Source: Lates calcarifer
Taxonomy: Eukaryota; Chordata; Actinopteri; Centropomidae
Direction: 5' to 3'
DNA length: 64,000 nt
Assembly (NCBI RefSeq): GCF_001640805.2
Contig: NC_066837.1
Location: 27,838,789 to 27,902,788, forward strand
The position numbers were made by a program, and so were the translations under genes. The notes under the pieces are model-generated. The model did not search any database, had not been told where the DNA came from, and worked only from the letters and a program-made list of their open reading frames with translations. Positions 1-11,280 of the stretch are shown one piece after another. Position 1 is the first letter of the stretch, and every line of letters starts with the position of its first letter.

Positions 1-284
1 TCATTAACTAAAAAAAAAACATTCTTTCTGTAATATATTGCAACATGAAAAATGTACACCTGAAGTTAGTAGAAAAGGCTAGCTAACATGGTCTTAACAG
101 CTCTTTAATACTTGTAACTAATAAAAATCTCCTTTAAATATCTGATTTATACATGAATCTAAATGACACCATTAACCTCAGAACATAGAAAATTGTCACT
201 TTTGTGACAGAAAGCTGTGAGTCATAGCAGCTTTTAAGTTGATTTTATATTGAGAACTTGTTAGCAGTTTCCCAATTACACAAC
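1..284. other. Unique AT-rich DNA, no gene
   Basis: No ORF of note, RNA gene or recognisable repeat is visible. It contains only short A and T runs. Confidence 0.6.
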
Positions 285-432
285 CAGAACATATGGAGCA
301 ACAATGGCATTTGTTTTGTGTTTTTGGCCATGTGGTGAATTTGATTCAATTTCCAGTCTCTTTTAGCTCTGTTTTTGTTCTCTACCACCTCCTGAGGGAA
401 ATATCTGTCTTTTTAGCTGCTAAATGCTGGCC
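285..432 (+). repeat. Dispersed repeat family A, copy 1
   Basis: This stretch shares a string of landmarks in the same order with 36180-36360, and more loosely with 43259-43392 and 58189-58380. The landmarks are a 'ttttggcca..tggtgaa' type segment, then 'ctcttttagctctgttt', then 'accacctcctgagggaaa', 'tatctgtct' and 'agctgctaaatgct'. I recognise this as a common dispersed repeat of percomorph fish but cannot name the family. The 76-codon ORF inside (293-523) is a chance frame in repeat DNA. No terminal inverted repeat or target duplication was found. Confidence 0.65.
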
Positions 433-2599
433 AGGCAGAGTACAGAGTGTGCAGGAAGTGAGAAGAGGAAGAAAAGCCACTAGAAGTGCAACACATACAG
501 CTGGTAATATAAACCCATCATAATACTTAAAATAAATAAATAATTGGAAACTGTATAGATTCGTCATCAAAGCATTGTATATCATATATACTCAAACCAC
601 TGTGGTCAAAAAATCATTCAACAAGAGAAAAGAATCTGTTTCCATTCCCAGGCCATCTTAAGAGGATTCAGGAGAAATCCCCCAAAAGAATAGACTAAAT
701 GTAAGCCTAAATGTAATTTCTGTAGCACTGATAAAGTTAAGGGTAGTGGAGGAGAATCCTAAGACAGAATCACAATTTGTCCCATGAGTGGCTTCTGCTA
801 GCAGACAGCCTCATTCAACATTTTTGAAAGATGTAATGACAATGACCTTCTTCAAACATATTGGCCCGAAAGCAAAACTATTTTAATAAAAGTAGCGGTA
901 GATGAGTTGAGGCAGCATGTCAAGGCAGTTCAGCTGCACAGCATCACACCATGCATGTAGTATGTATGTATAACCCACTCCCCCCCTGGAGTAGTTATGA
1001 CACATACAGCACATGTCCAAGTAATTGCACCATTACAAGATGATGACAGCTAAAATAAACATCATGGTGTCAACACACATGTGGCTTATGACTAAAGCCA
1101 CTTGACACTGTAGCCTCATGGTGATGTACCACTCTTTCTCTATCCTTCAGTGTCTTCAGCCTTTAAGAGGCTTCATGTCCCAGGTGGATATTACATGTGT
1201 TTGCATGTCCCTGCAGGTTGTGGCCTCTCACACCTCAGTCACCCACAACCTCACGTATCAGTAAATTTTTTTTCTACATGTAATCTAACAAATATGATAG
1301 CTGCTAAGTTGGATTCCATGTTTTTTCTTTTTTTTTTCCTGTCCTAAGGGGGATTTGTCAGTACATCTTGAGAGGAAACCCTCACAAACTTTTAGTGACC
1401 TTTGAGGACTATTCGTTGTAAAAATGTAGCAAATGGCTCCAGGTGCTGACTGGTTTAAGGAGAACCAGAGAACCAGAGGACCCCTGACATGTATCTATCA
1501 CTTGCTGAATGGCCTGTAGAATTTATTTGGAATGTCCAACATAACAAAAGAGAATGAACCTGTCACCAGGCACCCTCATTTTTGTACATAAGCCCAAAAA
1601 TACTATTGTTACTGTTCATCAACCCTTTTGATTACAGTTTTAACCCTGGCCTCTGTGGAAAGTTAAATCTTTAAATTTTATAATCAAAAGTCAGAATGAG
1701 TATAAGAGATACTGAAGCATAAAAAGGGGAATATAAGGCCTGTAACTGTACCTTTAACACTTTGATTGACCTTTAACACTTGTTGTATTGATATGGGAAT
1801 CTTGAAATGCTTTGCACAGACTTAGAGCAGTGTGTTTTAAAAAGTTAAAAAGAGAAACTGCTGGAACTGAGAGTGACACAAGGAATGTTTAAGGCTTATG
1901 AAGAATGTGAGACATCTGATATGACTCATAGCAGCACCTAAATTTGCAACTGTTATTCCTTACAAATTAAATTGTTTTCTCTCTTTTTCATTCTCAGTCC
2001 GACTTCATATATTGTCTGTGAGCTTTTCATCTTAAGACTTCTTACATTATTTTATGTAACCAATGTTGAATTTGATTTGGTTTTTCAGTGTGTGCAAAGG
2101 CTGCTCCCTGACTCCACAACAGTCCCTTCTTAGAAACAAGTTTCGCTCTTACTCCCACCATTAGACATTACAGGTAATTTGTTGGTTCTGTAATTACTGG
2201 AATTATATCAAAGACAGTAACATCATGGCCTCTGTATTGTTTAATGGCTACAAATTGTACTACTTTGGGTCCACTGCTATAATATCATTTACAGCACTAA
2301 TGCTGGATAGAACAGGATAATTACAAACAGGATAGAGGAAGACTTCTGCAACTATACTAGATGGATTTTAGTCTTTAATTTAGAATAAAATCTATAGTTT
2401 CTATTATGATAGCACTGATTATGTTTTCTTTCCTTCAGCTTGGTTTTTGCTTTAGATGCACAGTTGACCTTCCTATAACATTATTTCTAGCAGCCTTGCT
2501 CCTCAGCCCCTATCCCACACATGCTGGTGCTTGGCCAAGTCTGTATTCCAGCAGTTTAGACTGTTACAACTGTGGCTGAAATTTTTATAGTGCAAGCAG
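433..2599. other. Unique non-coding DNA, no gene
   Basis: Only ORFs shorter than 70 codons occur and none has a domain-like composition. No clear repeat, tRNA or splice-bounded exon was seen. The 1150-1347 ORF ends in a pyrimidine run and reads as chance. Confidence 0.5.
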
Positions 2600-3000
2600 G
2601 AGAAAGATAATGGAACTGTGGGAGGGAGTGCGGGTGACAGCTGCAGTTACCAAGATACTCTGAGGCTGAATGCTGTTGTGGAATTGAGACGATTTCAGTC
2701 TGCAGTCACGATCCTCGTTTCACATGACTCACTCACCGGCTTCTTCTGTCTCTGTCATCTCTGATTCTGGTGCAGGGGCCACTCATTAACCTGCTATTAA
2801 GGGACAAATGCGGACCTGTGCATCATGCATGATATGCAACCGTTACCACGGCTACTATGAGTCCACCCTAACTATCAATCAAAATTGCCACCTGTAGATG
2901 TCGCTAGCCCCCTGCTGGGTGTGCAGGGCATTCAACTGCATTATGCTGATTATAAACAGCCATAATTGTGATTGCTTTGTTGGACCCTTTGGTCCTTCAG
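2600..3000. promoter_or_regulatory. Candidate conserved non-coding element
   Basis: This is unique sequence of balanced composition without simple repeats. It has E-box-type motifs (cagctg near 2638) and homeodomain-type cores (attaa, ataatt) around 2786 and 2960. It resembles vertebrate developmental enhancers in texture, but that is inference: no alignment was possible. There is no ORF. Confidence 0.2.
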
Positions 3001-4228
3001 GGTCCCCTGCTTTGTCCATTGTATTTACCTCTCTCATACTGAGATGACATTGGTATGTTTCCCAGTAATTTACAATGCAGCAATAAAAATTTGTCTCCTT
3101 TTTTTATTTGCTTTCTTTTTTCTCTTGCTAAGTGGCAGTTGATATACTGGCAGTGGTTTAATTTTCTCAGTTGCTCCCCCCCACCCCCCTCTTGCAGAGG
3201 CAGTATTGCAGTCAGTCAGTTTAGAAATATATTAGTGAAAGCTGGCTTCCTTTTGACAGTTTGACAGCTCAGATTTTCATGAGCCTCCAATAAAGAGCAA
3301 GTCATTGTGCCCAGAATAACTGCTGTGAGAATATTGTTTTTCTTGGGCAGATAACACTGGCATTCATACAGTGGAGCCTTGACTTGATAACATACATATT
3401 GATCACTGTCACTTAGCTGGCAATTGCCTCAGCACCTCTATGCAGACAAATCACTCACACAGTCTGGTTTGTCAGGCTATAAGTTCATATGGATGCTGCG
3501 TCACAGTGGAGGCACAGTACACTTGTGAGCAGTCATTTAAAACATGTTTAAGTCATTTCAGGTGCCACTCCTGTGTTTTTGTCTTCCTTTGTTGAGATTT
3601 TCACCTAAAAACCTCTCAATTCATTTACAGGAGTGAGCATGTGAACTGAGCTAAATGAGGTGATTCTGAAAACATTTCCCTGCAGTTGCTCTGAATTATG
3701 TAGTCTAAATCAAGACTGGGAGAGCAAGGGGAAATAATGATGGCAAAGCGTCCAGTTAGTCTCTTTGTTTTCTCCCTGTTTCCTCCTCTACCGGGAAATA
3801 TATGTTCTGAAAATTGACACTAAATCTACAAGGACCATATGTCCCCTTTTATGTACTGAGCAACCACACAATTTCTTTTGAGGTGGAAAGTACACTGACT
3901 GTTTTCATTTGTCCAGTAACAGGCTGCTACAACACAAGAGTTTTGATTGTTGGAATTGTAGCTCTCTGTGACAATTAACATCTGGACACAGCAGAGCACA
4001 AACACACCACATGGATGCGCAGACTTATGCTTTCATTGCATATTCAAAGACCGTCTCAGTTCTGTTATCCTCAACACCAAGCTGCTATCTAACATGTCTG
4101 GGCCATCTATTGCTTACTAAATTAAAAACGCAATTCCTGTACTGCTAAATCTCACTTGAGCATGTCCCAAGTTATTTTTTCAAGATTCTAAATGTGAATT
4201 CATGCCTGCATTGTATCTCGTCCCATCT
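3001..4228. other. Unique non-coding DNA, no gene
   Basis: No supported gene or repeat. A short C-rich tract at 3175-3190 is the only low-complexity feature. The 69-codon ORF at 3055 has no recognisable content. Confidence 0.5.
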
Positions 4229-4352
4229 TCCATCCATCCATTATCTCTACTGCTAATCCTTTAGGGGTCGGGGGATGGGGGGGCCGGAGCCAATCCCAGC
4301 CGGCACCGGGTGAGAGGTGGGGTACGCCCTGGTACAGATCGTCGTCCAATCT
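4229..4352 (-). repeat. tRNA-headed SINE, 3' part only, minus orientation
   Basis: Reading the minus strand, this is the 3' half of a widespread teleost short repeat. It has a 'gtaccccacctctcaccc' type segment, 'ggctgggattggctcc', a run of C, and a terminal ATGG-type short tandem (ccatccatcca on the plus strand at 4229-4241). It matches 4972-5222 and, in the opposite orientation, 52591-52870. Similarity fades after about 4350. The tRNA-like head is missing. ORFs that overlap it on both strands are shadows. Confidence 0.75.
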
Positions 4353-4959
4353 TTGATAACGGCAGTTCGCTGTACTCGTGCATACTTCAAGCCACAATGC
4401 CACAAAGCTTCTGAGGCTTCTCAGAAAGTCTTCACAATACTCCTACACAGACTACCACTAAAGCTCCAAATTAGCTGTATTCCCTTTACTTACCTGGGCC
4501 TGTATTTCTAGAACAGCTGGAGGACACTCAGTTTAGTCATTGCTAGGAGTACTACTCAGTCTATTAAAACAGTTGGATAATGTTTTATGTGGGCTGGAGT
4601 GTTAACCAGGCAGGCAGTTGTGGGACATGTGGTGATTTTTAATTGGGGGATGATGTTCTAAGTTTTGGAACTATGATTCCTATAATTTGGGGGTTTGGGG
4701 GGATGTTAAAAAACAAGCATAAATAAAGGCTTAAAAAAAAGCTTGAGTTCCATTTTTGTAGCCTTTATTTGTTTACAGTTGGAAAGATTTAGCTATTAGC
4801 AATTCTTTAACAGTCTTGAAAGCAAGTTGTGGATGGAGCTTTTTTTTGTGATTTCTAGCAGATTTTTTTTCTAAGAAGACATTTGTTTGTGATGTACACT
4901 AGGAAGTATAAGTCACGCTGAATCACTTGTGTGTTATGTCTCCATCTCCAGACGTGCCA
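4353..4959. other. Unique non-coding DNA between two SINE copies
   Basis: No gene is visible. It contains a G-rich patch (4684-4705) and T runs only. Confidence 0.5.
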
Positions 4960-5234
4960 CTGATATGATGTCCATACATCCATCCATTCATTATCTATAA
5001 TGTTAAGGGTCGTGGGGGGGGCTGCAGCCTATCCCAGCTGACACTGGGTGAGAGGCGGGGTACACAATGGACAGATCACCAGTCCATTGCAGGGCTAACA
5101 CATAGAGACAAACAACCATGCACACTCACATTCACACCTATGGGCAATTTAGAGTCACCAATTAACCTGCATGTGTTTAGGACTGTGAGCCACAGTGCTA
5201 ACCATTAGACCACTGGGTCATCCTGATATGATGT
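4960..5234 (-). mobile_element. SINE insertion with 12-bp target-site duplication
   Basis: The element itself is 4972-5222 and reads on the minus strand. It is flanked by identical 12-bp copies of 'ctgatatgatgt' at 4960-4971 and 5223-5234, the mark of LINE-driven (target-primed) insertion. On the minus strand it starts with a tRNA-like segment (rc of 5188-5222, 'gtggtctaatggttagcac') that jumps directly to the 3' module normally found much further on. The tRNA B-box and the linker have therefore been deleted. The 3' end is the ATGG-type tail (plus-strand catccattca). The sharp ends and exact duplication suggest it is younger than the other copies. Confidence 0.85.
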
Positions 5235-5501
5235 TATGTCTGTATTTTTATTGCCTTCTTCAGTGGTACAAATGACAATAATAAAGCTGGCCTAGATTTC
5301 CATACTGTTTTTTTCACATTATTATTCATATTTTCTCAATTTATATGTCCTTTTATACTGAAAATAATACTGTCTTAGCCCTAAAAAACACACAGGCTTT
5401 TACATGAGTGTAGAAAATATTGGTTAAATTTAGCACTGATGTCACTGCTACTTTACACCATTACACCTACAACCAGCCTGTGCTTCAATACAACACTGTG
5501 G
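5235..5501. other. Unique non-coding DNA
   Basis: AT-rich with no gene. The 5420-5878 ORF begins here but runs into the LINE 3' tail and is not a real gene. Confidence 0.5.
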
Positions 5502-5690
5502 TCTCTCTTTCTCCTCTCTCCCCCATTTCTCTCTTCTCAACCGGAGGCAGATCGAGGTCGAGGCAGATGGCCGCCCACCCTGATTCCAGTTCTGCTGAAG
5601 ATTTCTTCCTGTTAAAAGGAGTTTTTTTTTTCTCTTTCTCTACACTGTCGCCAAGTGCTTGCTCATTGTGGGAACTGTTGGGTTTATCTC
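5502..5690 (+). repeat. LINE (L2-type) 3' UTR, first part
   Basis: The order 'aggtcgaggcagatggccgc', 'ccaccctga', 'tttcttcctgttaaaaggag', 'cactgtcgccaagtgcttgc' and 'gaactgttgggttt' is the well-known 3' UTR of a teleost L2-type LINE. It continues after a break at about 6221-6296. Two overlapping ORFs (5420-5878 and 5655-5888) are translations of this UTR and have no protein meaning. Confidence 0.8.
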
Positions 5691-6220
5691 TACAGCCATG
5701 TCAGTCACAGGCTGCCCGTGGGCCAAAAATCATATCTAGCAAACCAGATTATTTTGATAGATCAGATTTTTTTAATTTTACAGTATCTGCTGTACAGTAC
5801 AGCTACAGTAGCTATAATGTCCAAAGAGAGAATCTACCCCCATCTGAACAATGCTTATTATACTTTTATCCATCTTGACAGTGAATGACTGACACAAACA
5901 TTCATGAATCAGGCTCATATACCTCATTGTCATCTGTATATACAATCACTGGCAGCAGGAGTTTCCCTCATGGTCACTTCCTCTTTAGTGATTTTTTCCT
6001 ACAAATAAGACATGAAGAATTTCTTTTTTGTTTTTCAGAATGCCCTATTTCAAGCTTTTAGTTCTGACCCAAGTTTGACAAAGCCAATGTGACTGTGGGC
6101 CACAGTGCCACAAACAGACACAAAGAAAATTCCAGTTACATTTTTCAAATTCTTAAATTAGTCTTTGATCATGTTCTGGGCCATGATCTAATGGCTTAAA
6201 TGAAACTGGCTTGAGGGCAA
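5691..6220. other. About 530 bp interrupting a LINE 3' tail
   Basis: This separates two halves of one LINE 3' UTR that should be nearly contiguous. It has a small imperfect 'acagtac/ctacagtag' cluster near 5795-5815 but no recognised transposon ends, ORF or RNA gene. It could be a nested insertion or unrelated DNA between two different tail fragments. Confidence 0.45.
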
Positions 6221-6296
6221 TCTTACCTGTTGACCCTTGAGGTAATGTATGTTGCAATCTGGCACTGTACAAATAAAACTGAACTGAACTGAACTC
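6221..6296 (+). repeat. LINE (L2-type) 3' terminus with short tandem tail
   Basis: The sequence 'cccttgaggtaatgt', then 'ggcactgtacaaataaaact', then three 'gaact' units is the terminal segment of the same L2-type tail. The short pentameric repeat at the extreme 3' end is the hallmark of this clade in place of poly(A). Confidence 0.8.
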
Positions 6297-6599
6297 CTGT
6301 CTCACTGGTTATTCTTGCTCTGAGTATGTGCCTAATCACACAATCACTTGAGAGCTGCTCTCAGAGGTCACTCTCATACTTCACTGAGTTTAAATAAGTC
6401 ACTTGATAAATATGTCTTATTCTTTTCTTTCAGTGAATATTCTGCAGTATCACTTTGGACCTCATAAACACAAACTCATACCCCATGTTTGCTGCTTCTC
6501 TCCAGGAGTGGTCTCTGCAAACACAGTTGATTAAACAAAACTCATCTTTGTGTCTCAGCCCTCTGCTGCTTTTACTATCTGACTTGTTGGTACTGCTTT
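6297..6599. other. Non-coding DNA between LINE tails
   Basis: No gene. The two overlapping ORFs at 6430-6697 on opposite strands are shadows of non-coding and repeat sequence. Confidence 0.45.
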
Positions 6600-6715
6600 T
6601 ATGCATGTGTCTGATTTTATTGTGTCTTATATTACATTGCTGTCGTTCCTTTTGTTTACGAAGCACTTTGTTACCTCAGGTTCGAAATGTGCTGTAAAAT
6701 AAATAAAGTCTGACT
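6600..6715 (+). repeat. Second LINE 3' end (L2/Rex-like)
   Basis: The sequence 'gaagcactttgttacctcag' followed by 'gaaatgtgctgtaaaataaa', 'taaagtctgactta' matches the usual 3' end of a fish L2/Rex-type LINE (typically 'aaagtgctataaataaagt'). No coding part remains, so this is a severely 5'-truncated copy. Family assignment is from memory. Confidence 0.65.
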
Positions 6716-7590
6716 TAGATTTATTCTCTTGGACTTAGCAATGTGCTGCTGCTTTCAAATCTTACGCTTTGATACTGCAGATTTGCAACCTGTAAATAAA
6801 CATTTGCTTACAGTAGGTATTCACACATGCATCTGTCACTCACAACATGAAAAGAGGCCTCACATAAAAGGATTAAGCCTTTGCTTAGGACTGGCTTTTT
6901 TTATTTCTTATTTTTTCCATTCCCCTGTGGTCCTTCTGGGCTTGGGTTGGTCTAATCGAAGCAACTCTGTCACTCACCTCTGTGTTTGTGAAGACACAAA
7001 CCTGCAAACACATACACTTGTGCAAATACACAACTCAAAGACAGGCTATTTTCACTGCTGCTAGCATAAACGTTTGTGTGGTGGCGCTGCATATGAATGG
7101 GCTCACTGCTGTTTGCCCTCCAGTCCTGAGTTTATGAGTTTACACAAAGTAAAGATCCCTCACCTCACAGTCACTGTCTATCTAGTGGTACTTTCAAAAA
7201 AATGCAGTCAACAGATACGGTAAACTCTCAAACAGTAGCTGGGGCCCAAGTCCCTCAACTGCACAGAGAGGCCAGGCCTTTATTTGAAACAGACTTGTGT
7301 GATCTTTACCCACTTAAACTACATTTCTTAAAATTGCATAGAAAAAAGGACAATTCCATGACAGGCAGGTGAGTCTGTTGATAAAGATTACATGATATGA
7401 CATATAACAGTTTCTAAATGGACATAGTAGTGAGATTATCTGATCATCAACAGGAATATTATTGTAATTGCACTTTGTTCAACTTTGCAATTTTTTTACA
7501 TTTTTATTTTTGATAAGCTAATGTCAGTGAAACTCTTGCTAAATAAATGCTTCACAATAAAAGCCTTCCAGCTGCAAGCATAATTAGAGG
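6716..7590. other. Non-coding DNA, no gene
   Basis: The 111-codon ORF at 6729-7064 has no domain, signal peptide or splice context and is judged chance. Nothing else is supported. Confidence 0.45.
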
Positions 7591-7622
7591 TTTTCACAGG
7601 TCTGAAAGAGACCTGTGGAAAA
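7591..7622. other. Strong inverted repeat (hairpin)
   Basis: The left arm 'ttttcacaggtct' (7591-7603) pairs with 'agacctgtggaaaa' (7609-7622) across a 5-nt loop (gaaag), with a single extra G in the right arm. The stem has 13 pairs. It sits in unique, enhancer-like sequence. It is not part of a recognised transposon. Confidence 0.7.
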
Positions 7623-8459
7623 TGTACCAGAGGCTGCTGTGCATAAATACATTTTCAAAAGAGACAGAGTCCTAAAAGGACCCAAGGACAGTCAGAGCCA
7701 GCCTGAATTAGATTAGAGGATAATTAGACCAGGCTAAAAATGCGGTCACCCTGAACAGACCCAAACAAAGAGTGCTGCTCCTTCTCTGAGGTGGTAAAGT
7801 TAATCATATATACATTTGTTAAACTAACAGGTTATGCCTCATCCTTAAAATCTTCTCACCTAATAACTAAGGCATACTGTTGAATAAAACCACAAGGGCA
7901 GAATGGGCTCATTATTGCCATTGTGGCTGATGGTGGCCTCTAGGCATAAAACTTCCCTTTGTTGAGAGGTTTTCCACTGTGAAACATCTTCAGGAAGTGA
8001 ATCTTTTTACTTACAATAGCGTAACAACAAATGAAGAAACAGCAAAGTAGAATGACTGGTATTAAATAGTATCCAGTATTTCTGTTAAAAAGAGAAACTC
8101 AGAGAAGCAGACTGCAGTAATACAATACTCTATTGATGGAATTAGTGCTGTGGAAATGCTACATTTAACACTTGAGCCATTATAGTGCAGATAATTCCAC
8201 CCTAGTGTTTTTTTTTGGATGGGGGGGTTATGGAATTAAAGACAAAAGATGAGTACATATAGTCTTTATTAGGTAATTGCTTTATTTTTTCATGCTCACC
8301 TAATTAATAAATTAAGCCAGTATTTAAATAATGTTTTTTATTTGAGAATTGACAACATCGTCACTGACTCAAACACACAAACCATCACACACACACACAC
8401 ATGCACTCTTAATAGTATCACTGTCTTTCTCTCTTTCTCTTGCTCTTACTGTCTCTGCC
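7623..8459. other. Non-coding DNA, no gene
   Basis: Unique sequence with a short G run at 8221-8227 and a CA tract at 8386-8401. No gene is visible. Confidence 0.5.
8386..8401. repeat. (CA)n microsatellite
   Basis: Eight uninterrupted CA units are seen directly in the sequence. Confidence 0.9.
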
Positions 8460-8700
8460 CAGCACTCTTTGTCCAGTCCACTGTATACATAATTGCTCTG
8501 AGTCATTAATAACCTATTAATATTGATGCATGTTATTTAAATGTGTGGGTTAACGACTCAGTGGACCTCATTAAGACTTGATGGGGTCAAACTAGGCCTG
8601 CAGTCCCACCACAGTGTGCCTGATTACACTTTTAATAGACTGGCTTTGATTTAGTAGGCTGTCCTTGCCACGTGCGACATGTTTTAATTGTTAGTGATAC
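8460..8700. promoter_or_regulatory. Candidate conserved non-coding element
   Basis: Unique DNA rich in ATTAAT/TTAAT homeodomain-type cores (8503-8545) with no ORF or repeat. The enhancer call rests on composition only. Confidence 0.15.
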
Positions 8701-10859
8701 TTTAAGGGAGGGCATCTGGCTTTGAAAGCATGCAGTGACACTGGCTAATTGATTGGTCACTAAACCCCTCCCCCTAACAGCAACTGTCCAATCATAACTT
8801 AGGGACTGTAAATGAGCATGGCAGACTTGTCAAAGCCTGGATTTCCCCACATGTTGAAGGTGGAACCACAGTGAGAGAGACACCCTGTACACAGTTTGAT
8901 GTGGGTGGTGCTTTTTTGATATTCTTCCCAGATCTCCAAAATCATAGCAGTAACCAAGTAACCAAGCATTACCTCCAAGGCCACGGAGCACATCATTCTT
9001 ACAAAACTGGTGTGTGCGGTTACAGGTTACAATGTATATAAGTCTTGCTCTTGACTAGCACATCCACTGTGTTGTATCCCCACTGTGTGCAAGCTTGTCC
9101 TGGATGCTAACAGAATTTAGGGTAACAGTAGTTCTTTCATTGGATTTTGGCAAGTTTACACTGCAGCAACTCCGAACAACCAATATACTGTGTTATCTAT
9201 TCTTGCCAAACACATGAGTGTGTTCTCTTCCCTGCAAGATACTTCTCTTGTGACATAAAAGTGAAACATACAGTTTGAAAATATGAACTACTATGCAAGC
9301 TCAGTAGGCCAGGTAAAAAATAATATGCTGATCTCACATTTTTCTTTATCGTACAACATTTCAATACAACAATAACAGTGTTTCTATATTTACATGTCAT
9401 CTTTATGGATCGTTGGTGAGGATGTTGACTTGGGACATGTAGCTTTAGGTCCAGTCTTTTAGCACAATCTTATGGTCTTTGTTTTAAAATGAGTCAGATG
9501 ACAGCCTTAAAAAGCCAGATGGAGACTGTGTTCAACCAACTCATGGAGCTAGATTTAATAGCTAACTTGCTATAGCTGATAAAATCTGCCAGCAAGAGTT
9601 GCCATCTCAGCAAAATCGGCAGCTTCTGGCTAGAAATAAGAAGACCGCTTTTGTCTATCTCTGTCTGAAATTCAGGGTTCCATTGTTATTATAAGCAACA
9701 ATAACGCTGCTTGTATTCATAGCCTGGAACTCCAGAGTCTGTTTTGCATAATATCTTTAGTTAGATCTAAAAACATGCTTTAAATGTTTGAGTCTGTAGT
9801 TGGTAGTAGCAGTGGGACATTTTACAAAAACTGCTCAATACTGTTGAGTCACTAACTAATTTTATCTTTCTTTCACTCTGCAAACCTCCCACTCCAAGCA
9901 GGAGACATTTTGGCACGGCTGCTAGATCCAGAGGCAGCTGAGTAGCTCCAGCAGCGCCAGAGCAGCATCAGAGGGAGGAACAAAAAGCTCAAGGTCTTCA
10001 CTGACTTTCATCTCTCTCTGTGTCTCCTCTCTGTTTTCTCATTCTCCATCTCTACTACTTTTTTCCAGTCAAAGTATCTCTCACACTGTCACACAAACAC
10101 ACACTTCTTTTCAGTTTTCCTCTTGGTTTCTGTCTTTTTGACCTTTGTTGTTATTTCTCTTGTAGTCCTGCATGTTCTCGCCTTCTGTCCCTTTCCGTCT
10201 TGCTCCCTCCCTCTCTGTGTCCCACCTCCCTCCACCCCTGCTGTCTCACCTTCCATCTCTTACTTTTTCACTTTGTCTTTTTTTGTTATTCTTGTATCTC
10301 TGACCACTGGCACAGAAATGGTATTTGAGGCTCAGCAGACCCAGGGTGGATATAGTCCTGTTGTGCATGTTAAGGCAGCAGTATTTCCCATCAGCCCCAA
10401 AGTGCCTGTTTTTTTTCCATCCCCTCTCTGTGTCTGTCCTCGCCTTCTGTTATCCTCACAGTACCACTGCCACCATGTCCAGCAGCCCTGCCTCTCGCCT
10501 CTATCACCCATCCCACAGAGGGCTTTTCAGGGCTCCCATAAATCATTTCTCCCTCACAGACTAGCTGTAAGTTCGGGCCAGTTCACTTAAATGAATAATT
10601 AGGCCCCCCACCACCACCATCCCCACCACCATCACCTAATTAAGAGCTCAACCATAAAGAGTTATGGTGGCTAGATTTGCAACTCACATTTGGGACTTTA
10701 AGATTCCCCCTTCTGGTCTCCCACTCATTTTCCTTCCTTTTAATTCTTTGAAACTTCTAATTCAGACATCATGAAAACATTTTTGATGAAGACTGTGCAA
10801 AACGAAAAAAGTTATTAACATTTTTCTCTCTTTGTGATGCTCTGGGTGATCTCACAGTC
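8701..10859. other. Non-coding DNA, no gene
   Basis: The stretch is pyrimidine-rich at 10010-10300 (long CT-biased strand), which creates several overlapping chance ORFs of 79-155 codons. These are leucine/phenylalanine/serine/proline-rich and lack any family pattern. A polyproline-like CCACCA cluster lies at 10600-10637, just before an AATTA-rich patch. Confidence 0.5.
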
Positions 10860-11280
10860 ATCATTAGAGGACTCAGTGCTGCTCTTTAACCACGCTATGT
10901 GTGATTTTCAAAATACTGCAGGTGTGCAGAAAGGATATAAGGTATGTGAAGTTAGCTGCACATAACTTTATAGGCATTTTGAATATAAAACCTGCCCGTG
11001 CCTGGAGGTAGAAACATTCTGAGCTGAATTCTTTGATAATTTATTACCAAGCTTAATTAAATGTGGGCCCCTGGCAGTGTTGGCAAGGGTTTAGCTAAAC
11101 AAGATTGCATCCAGGCAATTGAAATGCTAATATGGAGTAAGCACCATTTAGGCCTCCAGTAAGATAAAAATGAAGGATCTGTTTTTCTGAAATTAAAAAA
11201 CCTGGCGTCTTCATTTGTAATGCTACTAATTAATACCTTATTATTTGCTTTGTTAGCCCATGCAACGTGGTCGTATTAGC
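10860..11280. promoter_or_regulatory. Candidate conserved non-coding element
   Basis: Unique sequence with clustered TTAATTAA/AATTAA/TAATTAAT cores (11051-11060, 11227-11235), no ORF and no repeat signature. This texture is typical of deeply conserved vertebrate enhancers; conservation itself could not be tested. Confidence 0.2.

Noticed and set aside
5420..5878. 152-codon plus-strand ORF
   Set aside because: It translates the 3' UTR of an L2-type LINE and has no protein family features.
10123..10590. 155-codon ORF in a pyrimidine-rich stretch
   Set aside because: Codon content follows the CT bias (Phe, Leu, Ser, Pro). Overlapping ORFs in other frames show the same effect, and no domain or splice signals stand out.
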